Of a stretch of 64,000 nt of DNA, positions 24,381 through 33,056 are shown in pieces. The position numbers and the translations under genes are program-made. Below the pieces are notes generated by a model that saw only the letters and a program-made list of their open reading frames with translations, made no database searches and was not told the DNA's origin. Each line of letters opens with the position of its first letter. Position 1 is the stretch's first letter. This DNA is from DATGKG01 sp963851325 (GTDB lineage: Bacteria; Desulfobacterota; Binatia; Binatales; Binataceae). The stretch lies in contig CAWKOR010000001.1 in assembly GCA_963851325.1 (NCBI GenBank), forward strand, positions 3,658,001-3,722,000. The letters run 5' to 3'.

Positions 24381-26312
24381 TCAGGAGGCTTTTGCGCGCA
24401 GTTTACGTGCGTCACCGATGCGGATGGTGACGCCCGAATGATCGAAGTAGTCGAGCAGTGCGATGGCGAACTTTCGTGACGCGCCGAGCAGGTCGCGATA
24501 CGCGCCGGCGGTTATCTCGGGATGATTCTGGAGATAGTCGGTCAGGTGCGCTCGAGCCGCATCGCATGATGTGCGCGCGAAATAGAGATCGGTGGCAATC
24601 TTGACCACCTTGCCTTCGCGCTCGAGCGCGGACAGCACGCTGCGAAGTTTTGCGAGCTCGGCAGGCGGCAGCTTCAGCGCTTCGGCGAGCTGCTTCAACT
24701 CGGGCGGCTGAAACGCTGCCTTGCGCAACTCCTCCTCGATGCGCGCGACCAGTTGGCCATCGCTTTCGCCCAGCTTCACGCGATGCGTTTTGAGACGAAG
24801 CGTGCTTTCCTCGCGCACGATATCGGTCTCGCGTACGAGGCGGTCTGCCAAGGCGCGATAGTTGCGCGCGCCGATTTCATAGGGAAGCCGCGAGCGCAGC
24901 GCCTCCATTTCAAGGCCCGGCGACAGGGGCTGCGCGGTATGATGCCGGGTCAGCGCGGCCAGCGCGAACGCCTTGAGCTCCGCCCATTTGTTGGCGGTCG
25001 TGTAGCCTTCTTCATCGCCCATCGAGAGCTTCACGAAGCGCGGATCTTTCAGGACCGCATCAACCTCGGCGATCGGAAGATTCAGGAGCTGCGCGATGCG
25101 GCTGGGGGTGATCGCGAGCGCTTCCTGCAAATTCAGCAACGCCTCGATCGAAGCCGGACCGGTCGCCGTAGCGAGTGAAGCGAGATTTTTGCGATAGGTG
25201 TCCAGCGGCTTGCGGATTCGACGCCCGAGTGGATTGAGAACCACGCCTCCGCCCAGCGTGCGCACGTTGGTTTGATCGCGCACGATGAATCGATCGCTCG
25301 CCAGCGCGACCACCGGTTCGTCGAGCACCAGTTGCACCAGCCCGCGCGATTTGGGCGCGATAGCGAGCGCCTCGTCGAGAACTATCGTGCGCGCCAGAGT
25401 CTCGGCGGCGCCGATGAAGATGCGCACTCGCTCGTTACTTTTGAGTGGGCGTTTTGCCGACGGCCTGATCTCCAGGGTGGCGTCGAAGCGGTCGGTTGTG
25501 ATTTCGAGGCGATCGTCGCAGAGCACATCGCCGCGCTTCAATTCGATTTTCTCGGCGCCCGTCAGATTGAGCGCAACGCGCTGGCAGAGCCCGGCCCGCT
25601 CCACCGATTCGCCATGCACCTGGATCGAGCGGACCCGCACTTCAGTTCCGGCTGGAAGCACGCGTAGCTTTTGTCCTACCGCGACGCTGGCTCCCATGGC
25701 GGTCCCGGTAACTACGGTGCCGTGCCCCTTGATGACGAAGGCGCGATCCAACGGCAGCCGGAAAATTCCGGTCGCGCGCCGCCCCTCGAAACCGTCGAGC
25801 TGGCGAATCATCTCGGCGCGAAGCTGGTCGAGTCCCGCGCCGGTGATCGAGGAAACCGGAATCATCGGCGCGCCTTCGAGCGTGGTGCCATCCGCGAGCA
25901 GTTCGATTTCGTCGCGTACCTCAGCGATGCGCGCTGCATCGACGAGGTCAGCCTTGGTGATGAGAAAAATTCCCCGCCGCGTCCCGAGCAGATGCAGAAT
26001 GTCCAGATGCTCTTCACTCTGCGGCATTACGCCGTCGTCGGCTGCGACGGTGAACAGCACCAGGTCGATGCCATGCGCACCCGCGAGCATGTTACGGATG
26101 AAGCGCTCATGCCCCGGAACGTCGACGATGCCCGCGCGAGTGCCATCGGGCAGCGTGAAATACGCGAAGCCGAGATCGATCGAGATCCCGCGCTCCTTCT
26201 CTTCCTTGAGCCGATCGGTATCGTGCCCCGTCAGCGCCTTGATCAGCGCGGTCTTGCCGTGGTCGATATGACCGGCAGTACCGATAATCGCGTGAGTGAC
26301 TTGCGACGTCAC
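24381..26312 (-). CDS. selB: Selenocysteine-specific elongation factor SelB
   Basis: From the GTG start at 26312 the protein is 643 residues. The GTPase domain has GHIDHGKT (14-21), DVPGHERFI and TKADLVD. It is followed by EF-Tu-like domains 2 and 3 (QVHGESVERAG, VRDQTNVRTLGGG) and C-terminal winged-helix repeats that bind the SECIS RNA (WAELKAFALAAL..., ITAGAYRDLLGASRKFAIALLDYFD in the last 60 residues). SelB delivers Sec-tRNA to UGA codons. A frame open upstream to 26687 is out of character and overlaps the previous gene, so it was cut. selD follows 75 bases downstream. No selA or selC lies in the window. Confidence 0.95.
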   Translation of the reverse strand: MTSQVTHAIIGTAGHIDHGKTALIKALTGHDTDRLKEEKERGISIDLGFAYFTLPDGTRAGIVDVPGHERFIRNMLAGAHGIDLVLFTVAADDGVMPQSEEHLDILHLLGTRRGIFLITKADLVDAARIAEVRDEIELLADGTTLEGAPMIPVSSITGAGLDQLRAEMIRQLDGFEGRRATGIFRLPLDRAFVIKGHGTVVTGTAMGASVAVGQKLRVLPAGTEVRVRSIQVHGESVERAGLCQRVALNLTGAEKIELKRGDVLCDDRLEITTDRFDATLEIRPSAKRPLKSNERVRIFIGAAETLARTIVLDEALAIAPKSRGLVQLVLDEPVVALASDRFIVRDQTNVRTLGGGVVLNPLGRRIRKPLDTYRKNLASLATATGPASIEALLNLQEALAITPSRIAQLLNLPIAEVDAVLKDPRFVKLSMGDEEGYTTANKWAELKAFALAALTRHHTAQPLSPGLEMEALRSRLPYEIGARNYRALADRLVRETDIVREESTLRLKTHRVKLGESDGQLVARIEEELRKAAFQPPELKQLAEALKLPPAELAKLRSVLSALEREGKVVKIATDLYFARTSCDAARAHLTDYLQNHPEITAGAYRDLLGASRKFAIALLDYFDHSGVTIRIGDARKLRAKAS

Positions 26313-26344
26313 GGCATCCGATGCTGACGGGGCATTACGTTCGT

Positions 26345-26722
26345 TCAGGCCATCTGCTTGGTGAAACTTTCCAGGTCGAAGTAGTCGCGCCACTTCGCGA
26401 TTTTTCCGCCGCTGATCTCGAATACGCCGGCGACTGGAAGCTCGACGTGCTTGCCGTTGGTGTCGAAGATGTCGACCCGCTCGTTGAACACGACGTTGCC
26501 GTTGGTTCCGGTGTGCAGGATTCTGAAAGTGATGGTGTCTTTGGCGGACTTCGGCAGGAAGCTCTCGATGGTGGCGCGGATGGTGGCCTTGCCGCTGACG
26601 GGCTTCATCGGGATGTTGTGATAGATGGCGTCCTCGGTGAAGAAGCCCATGATGGCGTCGAGGTTCTTGCTCTCGAAGGCTTTGCAAAAGTCGTTGACAA
26701 TTTTTTCAGCTTCGTTTGCCAT
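26345..26722 (-). CDS. Limonene-1,2-epoxide-hydrolase-like protein
   Basis: The 125-residue cone-shaped (SnoaL/NTF2-like) protein resembles limonene-1,2-epoxide hydrolase. FNERVDIFD and FEISGGKIAKWRDYFDL supply the Arg and the two Asp residues that form the water-activating triad in that family (Arg and Asp in ERVD, Asp in WRDYFD). It may hydrolyse a small epoxide. AGGAGG precedes the ATG. It sits inside the run of transporter and sel genes, 32 bases before selB, with no obvious functional link. Another NTF2-like gene is at 32620 beside an LLM monooxygenase-like gene. Confidence 0.8.
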   Translation of the reverse strand: MANEAEKIVNDFCKAFESKNLDAIMGFFTEDAIYHNIPMKPVSGKATIRATIESFLPKSAKDTITFRILHTGTNGNVVFNERVDIFDTNGKHVELPVAGVFEISGGKIAKWRDYFDLESFTKQMA

Positions 26723-26757
26723 GATGCTCGTTTCCTCCTGGTAAAGTTGTAGTAGCG

Positions 26758-27243
26758 CTATTCCTGGTCGAGGTAAAAGCGATCCTCATCCTTGTTATAG
26801 CCGAAAAGCTCGGCATAGCGACCCCAATTCACGATCGTGTTGAATTGCTTCTGCGGCGATTCATTCGGCAGCAGCATCGCCAGATGTTCGAGCACGACCT
26901 CTTTGGGCAGCGAGTGGTCGGGCTGCCCGCGCAGCAAGCGGATGAAATAGGCGAACAGCGAGAGCTTCTTGAGCCGTTCTCGCAGCACCAGTTTACGCTG
27001 ATTGACGTCGAGCTCGAGAAATTGTTTGCCCCCCGGTTCCAGCACCACATCGCCGGACGGAGTGCTCACGAAACCGAGAATTTCTGCCGCCTTCATCACC
27101 TTGAGCAAATCGGAAAAGTTGAACTGGAGATCGCGCGCGATGCGATAGCCGTCGTCGCGGCCGCCGCGATCCTCCAGGGTTTCCAGCAGGCCGACGATCC
27201 AGGTCAGCTGGCAATCCGGAATTGGATTGATTGGCTCGGCCAT
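26758..27243 (-). CDS. Stand-alone AAA-associated domain protein of a NitT/TauT-type ABC transporter
   Basis: The 161-residue protein matches the domain normally fused behind the ATPase of some nitrate/sulfonate/taurine-type ABC transporters: a winged-helix-like part with DLQFNFSDLLKVMKAAEILGFV, then a helical part ending FNTIVNWGRYAELFGYNKDEDRFYLD. Its ATG shares bases with the stop of the ATPase gene (a TGATG overlap at 27243), so the two are translationally coupled. The domain probably regulates or stabilises the transporter ATPase. Confidence 0.82.
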   Translation of the reverse strand: MAEPINPIPDCQLTWIVGLLETLEDRGGRDDGYRIARDLQFNFSDLLKVMKAAEILGFVSTPSGDVVLEPGGKQFLELDVNQRKLVLRERLKKLSLFAYFIRLLRGQPDHSLPKEVVLEHLAMLLPNESPQKQFNTIVNWGRYAELFGYNKDEDRFYLDQE

Positions 27244-28001
27244 CAGGTTCGCTCCTCGATCAGCGAGAAGACCTTGTCGACCAGATGATTGAACGGGTCG
27301 GTGCGCCGGTCACGCGGGCGAGGAATCTCGACCCTGATATCGGCAGCGATGCGGCCTGGATGCGAAGACATCACGATGATCCGATCGGCAAGTTCCACCG
27401 CTTCCTCGATGATGTGGGTGACGATCACCAGCGTATGCACCGACATGTCGGGCGAATGCCAGATGTCGAGCAGTTCCTCGCGCAAGGTGATCGCAGTCAG
27501 AGCATCGAGCGCCGAAAACGGTTCGTCCATTAGCAGGACCTTGGGCTCTACCGCCAGCGCGCGCGCGAAACCGACGCGTTGCTTCATGCCGCCTGACAAC
27601 TCGCGCGGATATGCTTCCTCGAAGCCGTCGAGGCCGACCTTATCGATATAGATACTCGCTATGCGTTCGCGCTCCGTGAGCTCAGCGCCGCGCGCTTCCA
27701 GCCCCAGCTCCACGTTGGCCTTGACCGTCAACCACGGCAGCAGCGCGAAGGACTGGAAAACCAGTGCGCATTCGAGGTTGATGCCGTCGACCTGGCGTCC
27801 CTTGTAGAGCACCTGGCCCGAAGTGGCCGGCACGATGCCGTTGATGATTCGCACCAGGGTGGATTTTCCGCATCCTGACGGCCCGACAATCGCGATGAAC
27901 TCTCCCTGCTCGACGGAAAACGAGACGTCCTCCAGGACTGGCAGCACGCCTTTGCTATGCGGGTACGACTTGGATACGTGTTTGAGGTCGAGCAGGGCCA
28001 T
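27243..28001 (-). CDS. ABC transporter ATP-binding protein, NitT/TauT family
   Basis: The 252-residue ATPase has Walker A GPSGCGKST (40-48), a Q-loop FQSFALLPW, signature LSGGMKQR, Walker B VLLMDEPFSALD and an H-loop VTHIIEEA. The pattern is typical of the nitrate/sulfonate/taurine/bicarbonate importer class. It lies between a fused double permease (upstream) and the free AAA-associated domain (downstream, overlapping). No periplasmic binding protein is encoded in the window, so the substrate cannot be inferred from one. Confidence 0.92.
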   Translation of the reverse strand: MALLDLKHVSKSYPHSKGVLPVLEDVSFSVEQGEFIAIVGPSGCGKSTLVRIINGIVPATSGQVLYKGRQVDGINLECALVFQSFALLPWLTVKANVELGLEARGAELTERERIASIYIDKVGLDGFEEAYPRELSGGMKQRVGFARALAVEPKVLLMDEPFSALDALTAITLREELLDIWHSPDMSVHTLVIVTHIIEEAVELADRIIVMSSHPGRIAADIRVEIPRPRDRRTDPFNHLVDKVFSLIEERT

Positions 28002-28054
28002 GGTGGAGGTTCGGGGTCCGTTGAGTCCATAGGTTTAGCGGCTGTTCCGCAATC

Positions 28055-29788
28055 TCAGTAATCGATCCGATAGCGCTCGGCTGCAACGTCATATAGTCGC
28101 CGCCAGACGAAGTGGTTCAACATTAATACCACGGCCACCATCGATAACAGGCTGAGCAGAATCATCACGCCATTGTCGGTTTCGTAGGTCGCAACATCCA
28201 GCAACTGGCCCAGCCCGCTCACCTGGTAGGTGTGATTTCTATAGATGAAGTATTCGGAAAGGATCAGCGCGTTCCATCCGCCGCCCCAGGCCGTGATGCT
28301 GCCGGTGATCAGCGACGGGGTCAGCGCGGGAATCGTGAGCCTACGCCAGGTCTCCACCCGTGAGAGGCCGAATGCGCGCGCCGCCTCCTTCAAATCCTCG
28401 GGTACCTGGTTAACGCCCGAGAGCAAGTTGAACATCAGGTACCATTGCATGCCGGTGAGAATGAGCAGGATGGAGGCCAGGTTCATCCCGCCGGTGGTTC
28501 GGATTACGAACAGCACGATGACCGGAAACAGCGCCGTGGCGGGAAGCGAGCCGACGATTTCGGCGATCGGTGCGATGATGCGCTTGAAGCGGGCGCTGTC
28601 GCTGGCGATCAGAGCCACCGGCAGCGTCCACGCAAGCGAAATGGCATAGGCGGTGGTCATCCGGAGGAAGGAATACAACGTCGCGAGCGGGAGCTGCTTG
28701 ACCTCCGGCGGCCACGGCTGCGAGAGCGTATGCACAAGCGCCATCGCGCCCTCCGCCACGCCGTAGGTGAACAGCGCCACAATTCCGGTGGTCGCGGCGA
28801 TCCGAATTGCTGCGCTGACCTGCCCGATCGGCGGGAATTCCTCCGCCGACGGAATATGCGGAAGCGTCGCGGCCAGTCTCCAGAATGAGCGCGCAATGGG
28901 ACGGGTGACGGTGCGTAGCGCGCGAGTTACCGCGGGCACAATCGCGCTGAAGACCTCGGTCATGCCGAATGAAACCGCCGCCGACTGAGGCGATGCGGCA
29001 AATTCATAGCGGAATTTTTCCGACCACGCCGTGAGCGGTTGCCATACCACGACATCCATCAGCGTAATGATGATCAACAGCGTGATCAGACCGCTGACGA
29101 GGTTTAGGTTCTCGCCGCGATCCGCCGCCTCCATCAGATAGCTGCCAAGACCGGGCAGGCGAAAGTGCGCGGGGCCGACCGTGATAATTTCGCACGCGAT
29201 CAGGAAGTACCATCCGGCGACCCACGACAGGATCGAGTTGTACACCAGCTTGGGAACCATCGCGGGCAAATAAAGACGCCGCAGCCGCAGCCATCCACGC
29301 ACGCCGAAAGCCTCGAGCGTTTCGAAGGAATCGTTGGGGATGGTTCGAATCGCCTCGAACACTCCAAGCGTCATGTTCCAGGCCTGGCTGGTAAAGATCA
29401 GGAAGATCGCCGCCATCTCGACGCCGAGGCGGCTGCCGTGGGCCAGGGCCACGAAGAAGAAAACCGCGGCGGGAAAAAATCCGACCACCGGCACCGATTG
29501 CGCGATGTCGATGGCGGGAATCATGATCCGCTCCCAGAGCCGTCCGCGGGTCGCTGCAAGGCCGTAGATAATCGAGAAAATCAGCGAGATGATGTACGCG
29601 GCCAGCATCCGGTAGAAGGAACAGAACGCGTAATAGGGGAGGTGGCGAAGCGCAACGCTGAAGTGGGGCGCGGCGCTAATCGAGACCCGGTAGCGATATT
29701 GGAAGAACAGCGCGAGTATCGCCGCCAGCGCGATAAACGACAAGATGCCGTTCATGGTTCGACGGGTATTTGGTTTCCGCTCGGCCAT
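28055..29788 (-). CDS. Fused double permease of a NitT/TauT-type ABC transporter
   Basis: From ATG 29788 the protein has 577 residues with two BPD-type permease domains in one chain. Each carries an EAA loop: EAFGVRGWLRLRRLYLPAM in the first half and RAFGLSRVETWRRLTIPAL in the second. Around 10-12 membrane segments are visible. Most importers of this family use a homodimer of single permeases, so a tandem fusion makes an asymmetric channel. A frame open to 29869 was trimmed to the first Met before the first hydrophobic segment. It heads the minus-strand run that continues to selD. Confidence 0.88.
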   Translation of the reverse strand: MAERKPNTRRTMNGILSFIALAAILALFFQYRYRVSISAAPHFSVALRHLPYYAFCSFYRMLAAYIISLIFSIIYGLAATRGRLWERIMIPAIDIAQSVPVVGFFPAAVFFFVALAHGSRLGVEMAAIFLIFTSQAWNMTLGVFEAIRTIPNDSFETLEAFGVRGWLRLRRLYLPAMVPKLVYNSILSWVAGWYFLIACEIITVGPAHFRLPGLGSYLMEAADRGENLNLVSGLITLLIIITLMDVVVWQPLTAWSEKFRYEFAASPQSAAVSFGMTEVFSAIVPAVTRALRTVTRPIARSFWRLAATLPHIPSAEEFPPIGQVSAAIRIAATTGIVALFTYGVAEGAMALVHTLSQPWPPEVKQLPLATLYSFLRMTTAYAISLAWTLPVALIASDSARFKRIIAPIAEIVGSLPATALFPVIVLFVIRTTGGMNLASILLILTGMQWYLMFNLLSGVNQVPEDLKEAARAFGLSRVETWRRLTIPALTPSLITGSITAWGGGWNALILSEYFIYRNHTYQVSGLGQLLDVATYETDNGVMILLSLLSMVAVVLMLNHFVWRRLYDVAAERYRIDY

Positions 29789-29924
29789 CGCGCTCGCGCT
29801 TGATGATCTGTAATGAAAAGATTGCTGACAAAGACTCTTAACAATGAACTCCCGCACGCGAATGCTCAAGGTTCGCGCCAGGGTTTGTTAAAATTTTACA
29901 TGCCCGTAAACTCGATCCTCATCC

Positions 29925-31799
29925 ATGGCTGATCAAAATCGGCGCGACATCGACGAATGGCGGCTCGGGCTCGAGCCCGGCGAACCGTATCATCCTCCGG
30001 AGCCACCACCGCCGGCCGTCGAGCCGCAGACTGCCGACCTGAGCGCGCAACGTCTCGACGCTCCTTTATATGTCGTCACCGTCGAGCATCTCGGATGGAT
30101 CGTCGTCGCGCTCTATGCGCTGATCACCCGGCTCGGCGCGCTAGGCTTGCGTCCCCTGAGTTCCATCGAGGCGACCGATGCGCTATTCGCCCGCGACCTC
30201 GCAGCTCGCGGAATGGGCGTGCTGTCGCTCAATCCTCCCGCTTCGGGGTGGATCGCCCCTCTGCGCGCGGGGGTCTTTCTGGCATTCGGGAGCAGCGACT
30301 TCGGCGCGCGGATCGTCGCCGCGATGCTGGGCCTGTTGCTAATCGCGGCCGCCTTCGCGATGCGACGCCACCTTGGCCGCGCCGGCGCGTTGGCCTTCGC
30401 AGCAATGCTCACGCTGTCGCCGACGCTGACCTATTTCTCGCGCTCCACCTCGGCAACGATTCCCATGATCGCGATGGTCGTCGTCGCGATAGCGCTGGTC
30501 TTCGCCCTAGTCGATGCCAGCGACACCATTAAGGTGGCAGGCCTGGCGATCACGATCGCCCTGGCGCTTTCAGCGGAGCCCACCGCATTTCCTATCGCCG
30601 CGATGTTCGTCGCGATTCTCATCCTGATGGGACTGTGGGAACTGATCCTCCGGCGCAACTCGACGATCCGCTTGCGGGTCTGGTGGGAGCGGCGGTCGGC
30701 GCACTTGATCTTCTGCGCGGCCATCGCAATCGGAGTTTTTGCGGTGTTCGAATCCGGTCTCGGTCGCCGCAACCTGATGCTGCCGATACTGTACGGCGCG
30801 ATGCGCGAATGGCTTCCCGCTCTGCGGCCGGAGCTGCGCAGCGGCCTTGATTTCTACCTCCCCGCGCTGGCGTTCTATGAATTTGCGATCGCGATCTGCG
30901 GGTCGCTCGGCCTGCTGGCGTTTCTTGCATTCCAACTCCGCCGGCGAATAGCCGCGGTCGCATTTCTATGGACCATTTTTTCGGTGGCGTTTTTTCTCGC
31001 CGACCCCGTGCATCGGCAGGATTGGCTAGTGATGATGATCGTGCCGGCCGCGCTGATGGGAGCAGCCGCCATCGATCGCATCCACCACGCCGCCGCATGG
31101 CGGTTCATCAGCTATCCGATTGCTGCGCTGGTGCTGCTCACCGTCTATGTGCAGCTCACGGTCAATTTCGTGCACCTCGCGCCGGATCCTTCCGAAGCAT
31201 CCTGGTCGCGGCACCTGCTGCTGTACTGGACCGATCCGGCCACCACGATGCTGGCGGAGCAGGAATTCAGTCACGCCGAGCGCGCGGTAACCGAGCGGGG
31301 AACGGTATTTCTTGCCGAGCAGAGTCCGGTCGCGCGATGGTATTTGCGGGAAATGAAGCCCGCCGACAGCGCCGGGAATGCCGACCTGATCGTCTCGCCG
31401 GAGACGGCCGAGAAGCAGCCCGGCTTGCTCGAGAGCTACGAGTTTACTCTCGATGAGAAATGGACCCCCAGCCTCGCAGGTCTAAGTTCCGAAGCTGCGC
31501 TGCGCTACTTTTTCACTCAGCGTGCGTGGAGCGAGGTCTCAGCGACCGACGTTCGCGTCGATGTGCGCGCTCCAACTCCACCGATTGCCGCGCCAGCGCC
31601 GAGTGCTTCTCCAACGGCGTCGGAGGCGCCGACTGCCGAAGCGTCGAATTCGCCGACCTCCGCGCCCGAGGCGACTTCAACTCCGACTGCCGAGGAAACC
31701 ACGGTCGCGACCCCTGCGCCTTCGCCAATTCCAGCCGCCGCCGTTTTGCCGAGCCCGACAGCCGTCGCTGCGACGCCGGCGCCCACGGCGACTCCGTGA
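29925..31799 (+). CDS. Large membrane glycosyltransferase-like protein (GT39/Agl23-like)
   Basis: The 624-residue protein has a short cytoplasmic Pro-rich N-terminus (about 1-50), many membrane segments (about 55-420) and a soluble periplasmic part. It ends in an Ala/Pro/Thr/Ser-rich tail (about 550-624) with repeated APT and TPT units. The first loop contains LRPLSSIEATDALFARDLAARG, in the place where PMT-fold transferases carry their acidic catalytic motif. Dolichol/polyprenyl-phosphate-sugar transferase activity is inferred; the acceptor is unknown. The tail resembles that of the next gene's product. Confidence 0.68.
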   Translation: MADQNRRDIDEWRLGLEPGEPYHPPEPPPPAVEPQTADLSAQRLDAPLYVVTVEHLGWIVVALYALITRLGALGLRPLSSIEATDALFARDLAARGMGVLSLNPPASGWIAPLRAGVFLAFGSSDFGARIVAAMLGLLLIAAAFAMRRHLGRAGALAFAAMLTLSPTLTYFSRSTSATIPMIAMVVVAIALVFALVDASDTIKVAGLAITIALALSAEPTAFPIAAMFVAILILMGLWELILRRNSTIRLRVWWERRSAHLIFCAAIAIGVFAVFESGLGRRNLMLPILYGAMREWLPALRPELRSGLDFYLPALAFYEFAIAICGSLGLLAFLAFQLRRRIAAVAFLWTIFSVAFFLADPVHRQDWLVMMIVPAALMGAAAIDRIHHAAAWRFISYPIAALVLLTVYVQLTVNFVHLAPDPSEASWSRHLLLYWTDPATTMLAEQEFSHAERAVTERGTVFLAEQSPVARWYLREMKPADSAGNADLIVSPETAEKQPGLLESYEFTLDEKWTPSLAGLSSEAALRYFFTQRAWSEVSATDVRVDVRAPTPPIAAPAPSASPTASEAPTAEASNSPTSAPEATSTPTAEETTVATPAPSPIPAAAVLPSPTAVAATPAPTATP

Positions 31800-31975
31800 G
31801 GCAGCTTTCTCCTTCGCGCGTGGTCATTATAGGATTCAATCTTCGCGCGCCAATGGTCGATTTGCCTGCGCTGGCGCCCTCTGCAATAAAGCAGGGACGC
31901 CTTAAGTAAATAATCTGTAATGCGCGGGGCAATGCCGCCAGCGGCCCGCGGACGAACAGGAGTATCGTTATATCG

Positions 31976-32605
31976 ATGGACGCTATCGTCGCGACTCTGA
32001 CACGTTGGGACCTGCATCCCGTCGTCGATCATTTCACCGTCGGTCTTCTCATCGTCGGTGTGCTCATCGATCTGATTGCCAGCATGGCGCCCACGCGCAC
32101 CTGGCTTCGATACACCGCCCTGTTACTAATGATTCTCGGCGCTATCGCGGCCGGCGCGTCGTACTTCACCGGCGATATCGAAGCCGACCGGGTTTGGGAA
32201 GCGATGTCCCCGCCGGCCAAGGCGGTCCTGCATTGGCATGCGATGCTGGGCGAGTACTTCGCGGTTGTCTTCGCGGTCCTCGCAGTATGGAGAATTCTTA
32301 TCGAGGGAGTCGGCTTCTTCGGCGGCTCGCGTCCGATATATCTCATCTTCGCAATCATCTCGGCCGGCGTCCTCCTCTATATTGGATCGCTCGGCGGCAA
32401 GATGGTCTATACCTATGGGGTTGGAACGGCGCTGATGGGACCCGCCGCGACGCCGACCGCGACTCCGGAGCCGCAGCCGGTCTCCAACGAGTCGCTACCC
32501 ACCGTGACGGTGCCGACTGCAACTCCGGCGGCAATGCCTGAGCCGGCCGCGCCGGGCAAGGCCGCGCCACCAACTGCGGTACCTTCGCCAGAACCGACCT
32601 ACTAA
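31976..32605 (+). CDS. DUF2231 membrane protein
   Basis: The 209-residue protein has four hydrophobic segments (about 20-40, 46-65, 88-108, 118-140) and the DUF2231 opening HPVVDHFTVGLLIVG, with a further histidine pair HWHAMLGEY. These histidines could bind haem or another cofactor, as suggested for DUF2231 proteins, but the function is not established. The last 60 residues are a Pro/Ala/Thr-rich tail like that of the upstream membrane protein. It probably forms a small unit with the NTF2-like gene 14 bases behind it. Confidence 0.78.
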   Translation: MDAIVATLTRWDLHPVVDHFTVGLLIVGVLIDLIASMAPTRTWLRYTALLLMILGAIAAGASYFTGDIEADRVWEAMSPPAKAVLHWHAMLGEYFAVVFAVLAVWRILIEGVGFFGGSRPIYLIFAIISAGVLLYIGSLGGKMVYTYGVGTALMGPAATPTATPEPQPVSNESLPTVTVPTATPAAMPEPAAPGKAAPPTAVPSPEPTY

Positions 32606-32619
32606 CGAGGAACCGGAAC

Positions 32620-32994
32620 ATGAACGAACAAGCGATGTTGACGGCGGACAAACTGTTCCGCGCGATCGAAAGTGGCGACATCGATGCCATTCGTAACATC
32701 TACACGTCGGAAACCCGGATCTGGCACAACAACGACGGCATCGCGCAGAGCGTCGAGCAGAACCTCGCGGTGCTGAAGTGGGTCATCACCAACATCAAGA
32801 GCCTGAAGTACACGGAAGTTCGGCGTCAGCCGACCCCGACCGGATTCGTGCAGCAGCATGTGCTGCGCGGACGCTTCAACGATAAGGACATCGCGCTGCC
32901 CGCATGCATCGTTGCCACGGTCGAGGGTGGCAGGATCACGCGCCTCGACGAATATCTCGATTCCGCGCAGACCGCGGTTTTTGCGAGCCGATAA
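32620..32994 (+). CDS. NTF2/SnoaL-like protein
   Basis: The 124-residue protein has the cone-shaped NTF2-like fold pattern: ADKLFRAIESGDIDAIRNIYTSE at the start, then RIWHNNDG, and a terminal VEGGRITRLDEYLDSA. The family includes isomerases, dehydratases and epoxide hydrolases. The catalytic residues of limonene epoxide hydrolase are not clearly present here. An LLM monooxygenase-like gene follows 62 bases downstream, so it may process that enzyme's product. AGGAA precedes the ATG. Confidence 0.8.
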   Translation: MNEQAMLTADKLFRAIESGDIDAIRNIYTSETRIWHNNDGIAQSVEQNLAVLKWVITNIKSLKYTEVRRQPTPTGFVQQHVLRGRFNDKDIALPACIVATVEGGRITRLDEYLDSAQTAVFASR

Positions 32995-33056
32995 GCGAAG
33001 CGATCAGCTATCGAGCCGGCGGCAGCGGTGATTTTCGATCGCGAAGGAGTTACGCC

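Noticed and set aside
26313..26687. N-terminal extension of selB up to an upstream start
   Set aside because: It overlaps the epoxide-hydrolase-like gene in another frame and reads as His/Arg-rich noise. SelB homology begins after GTG 26312.
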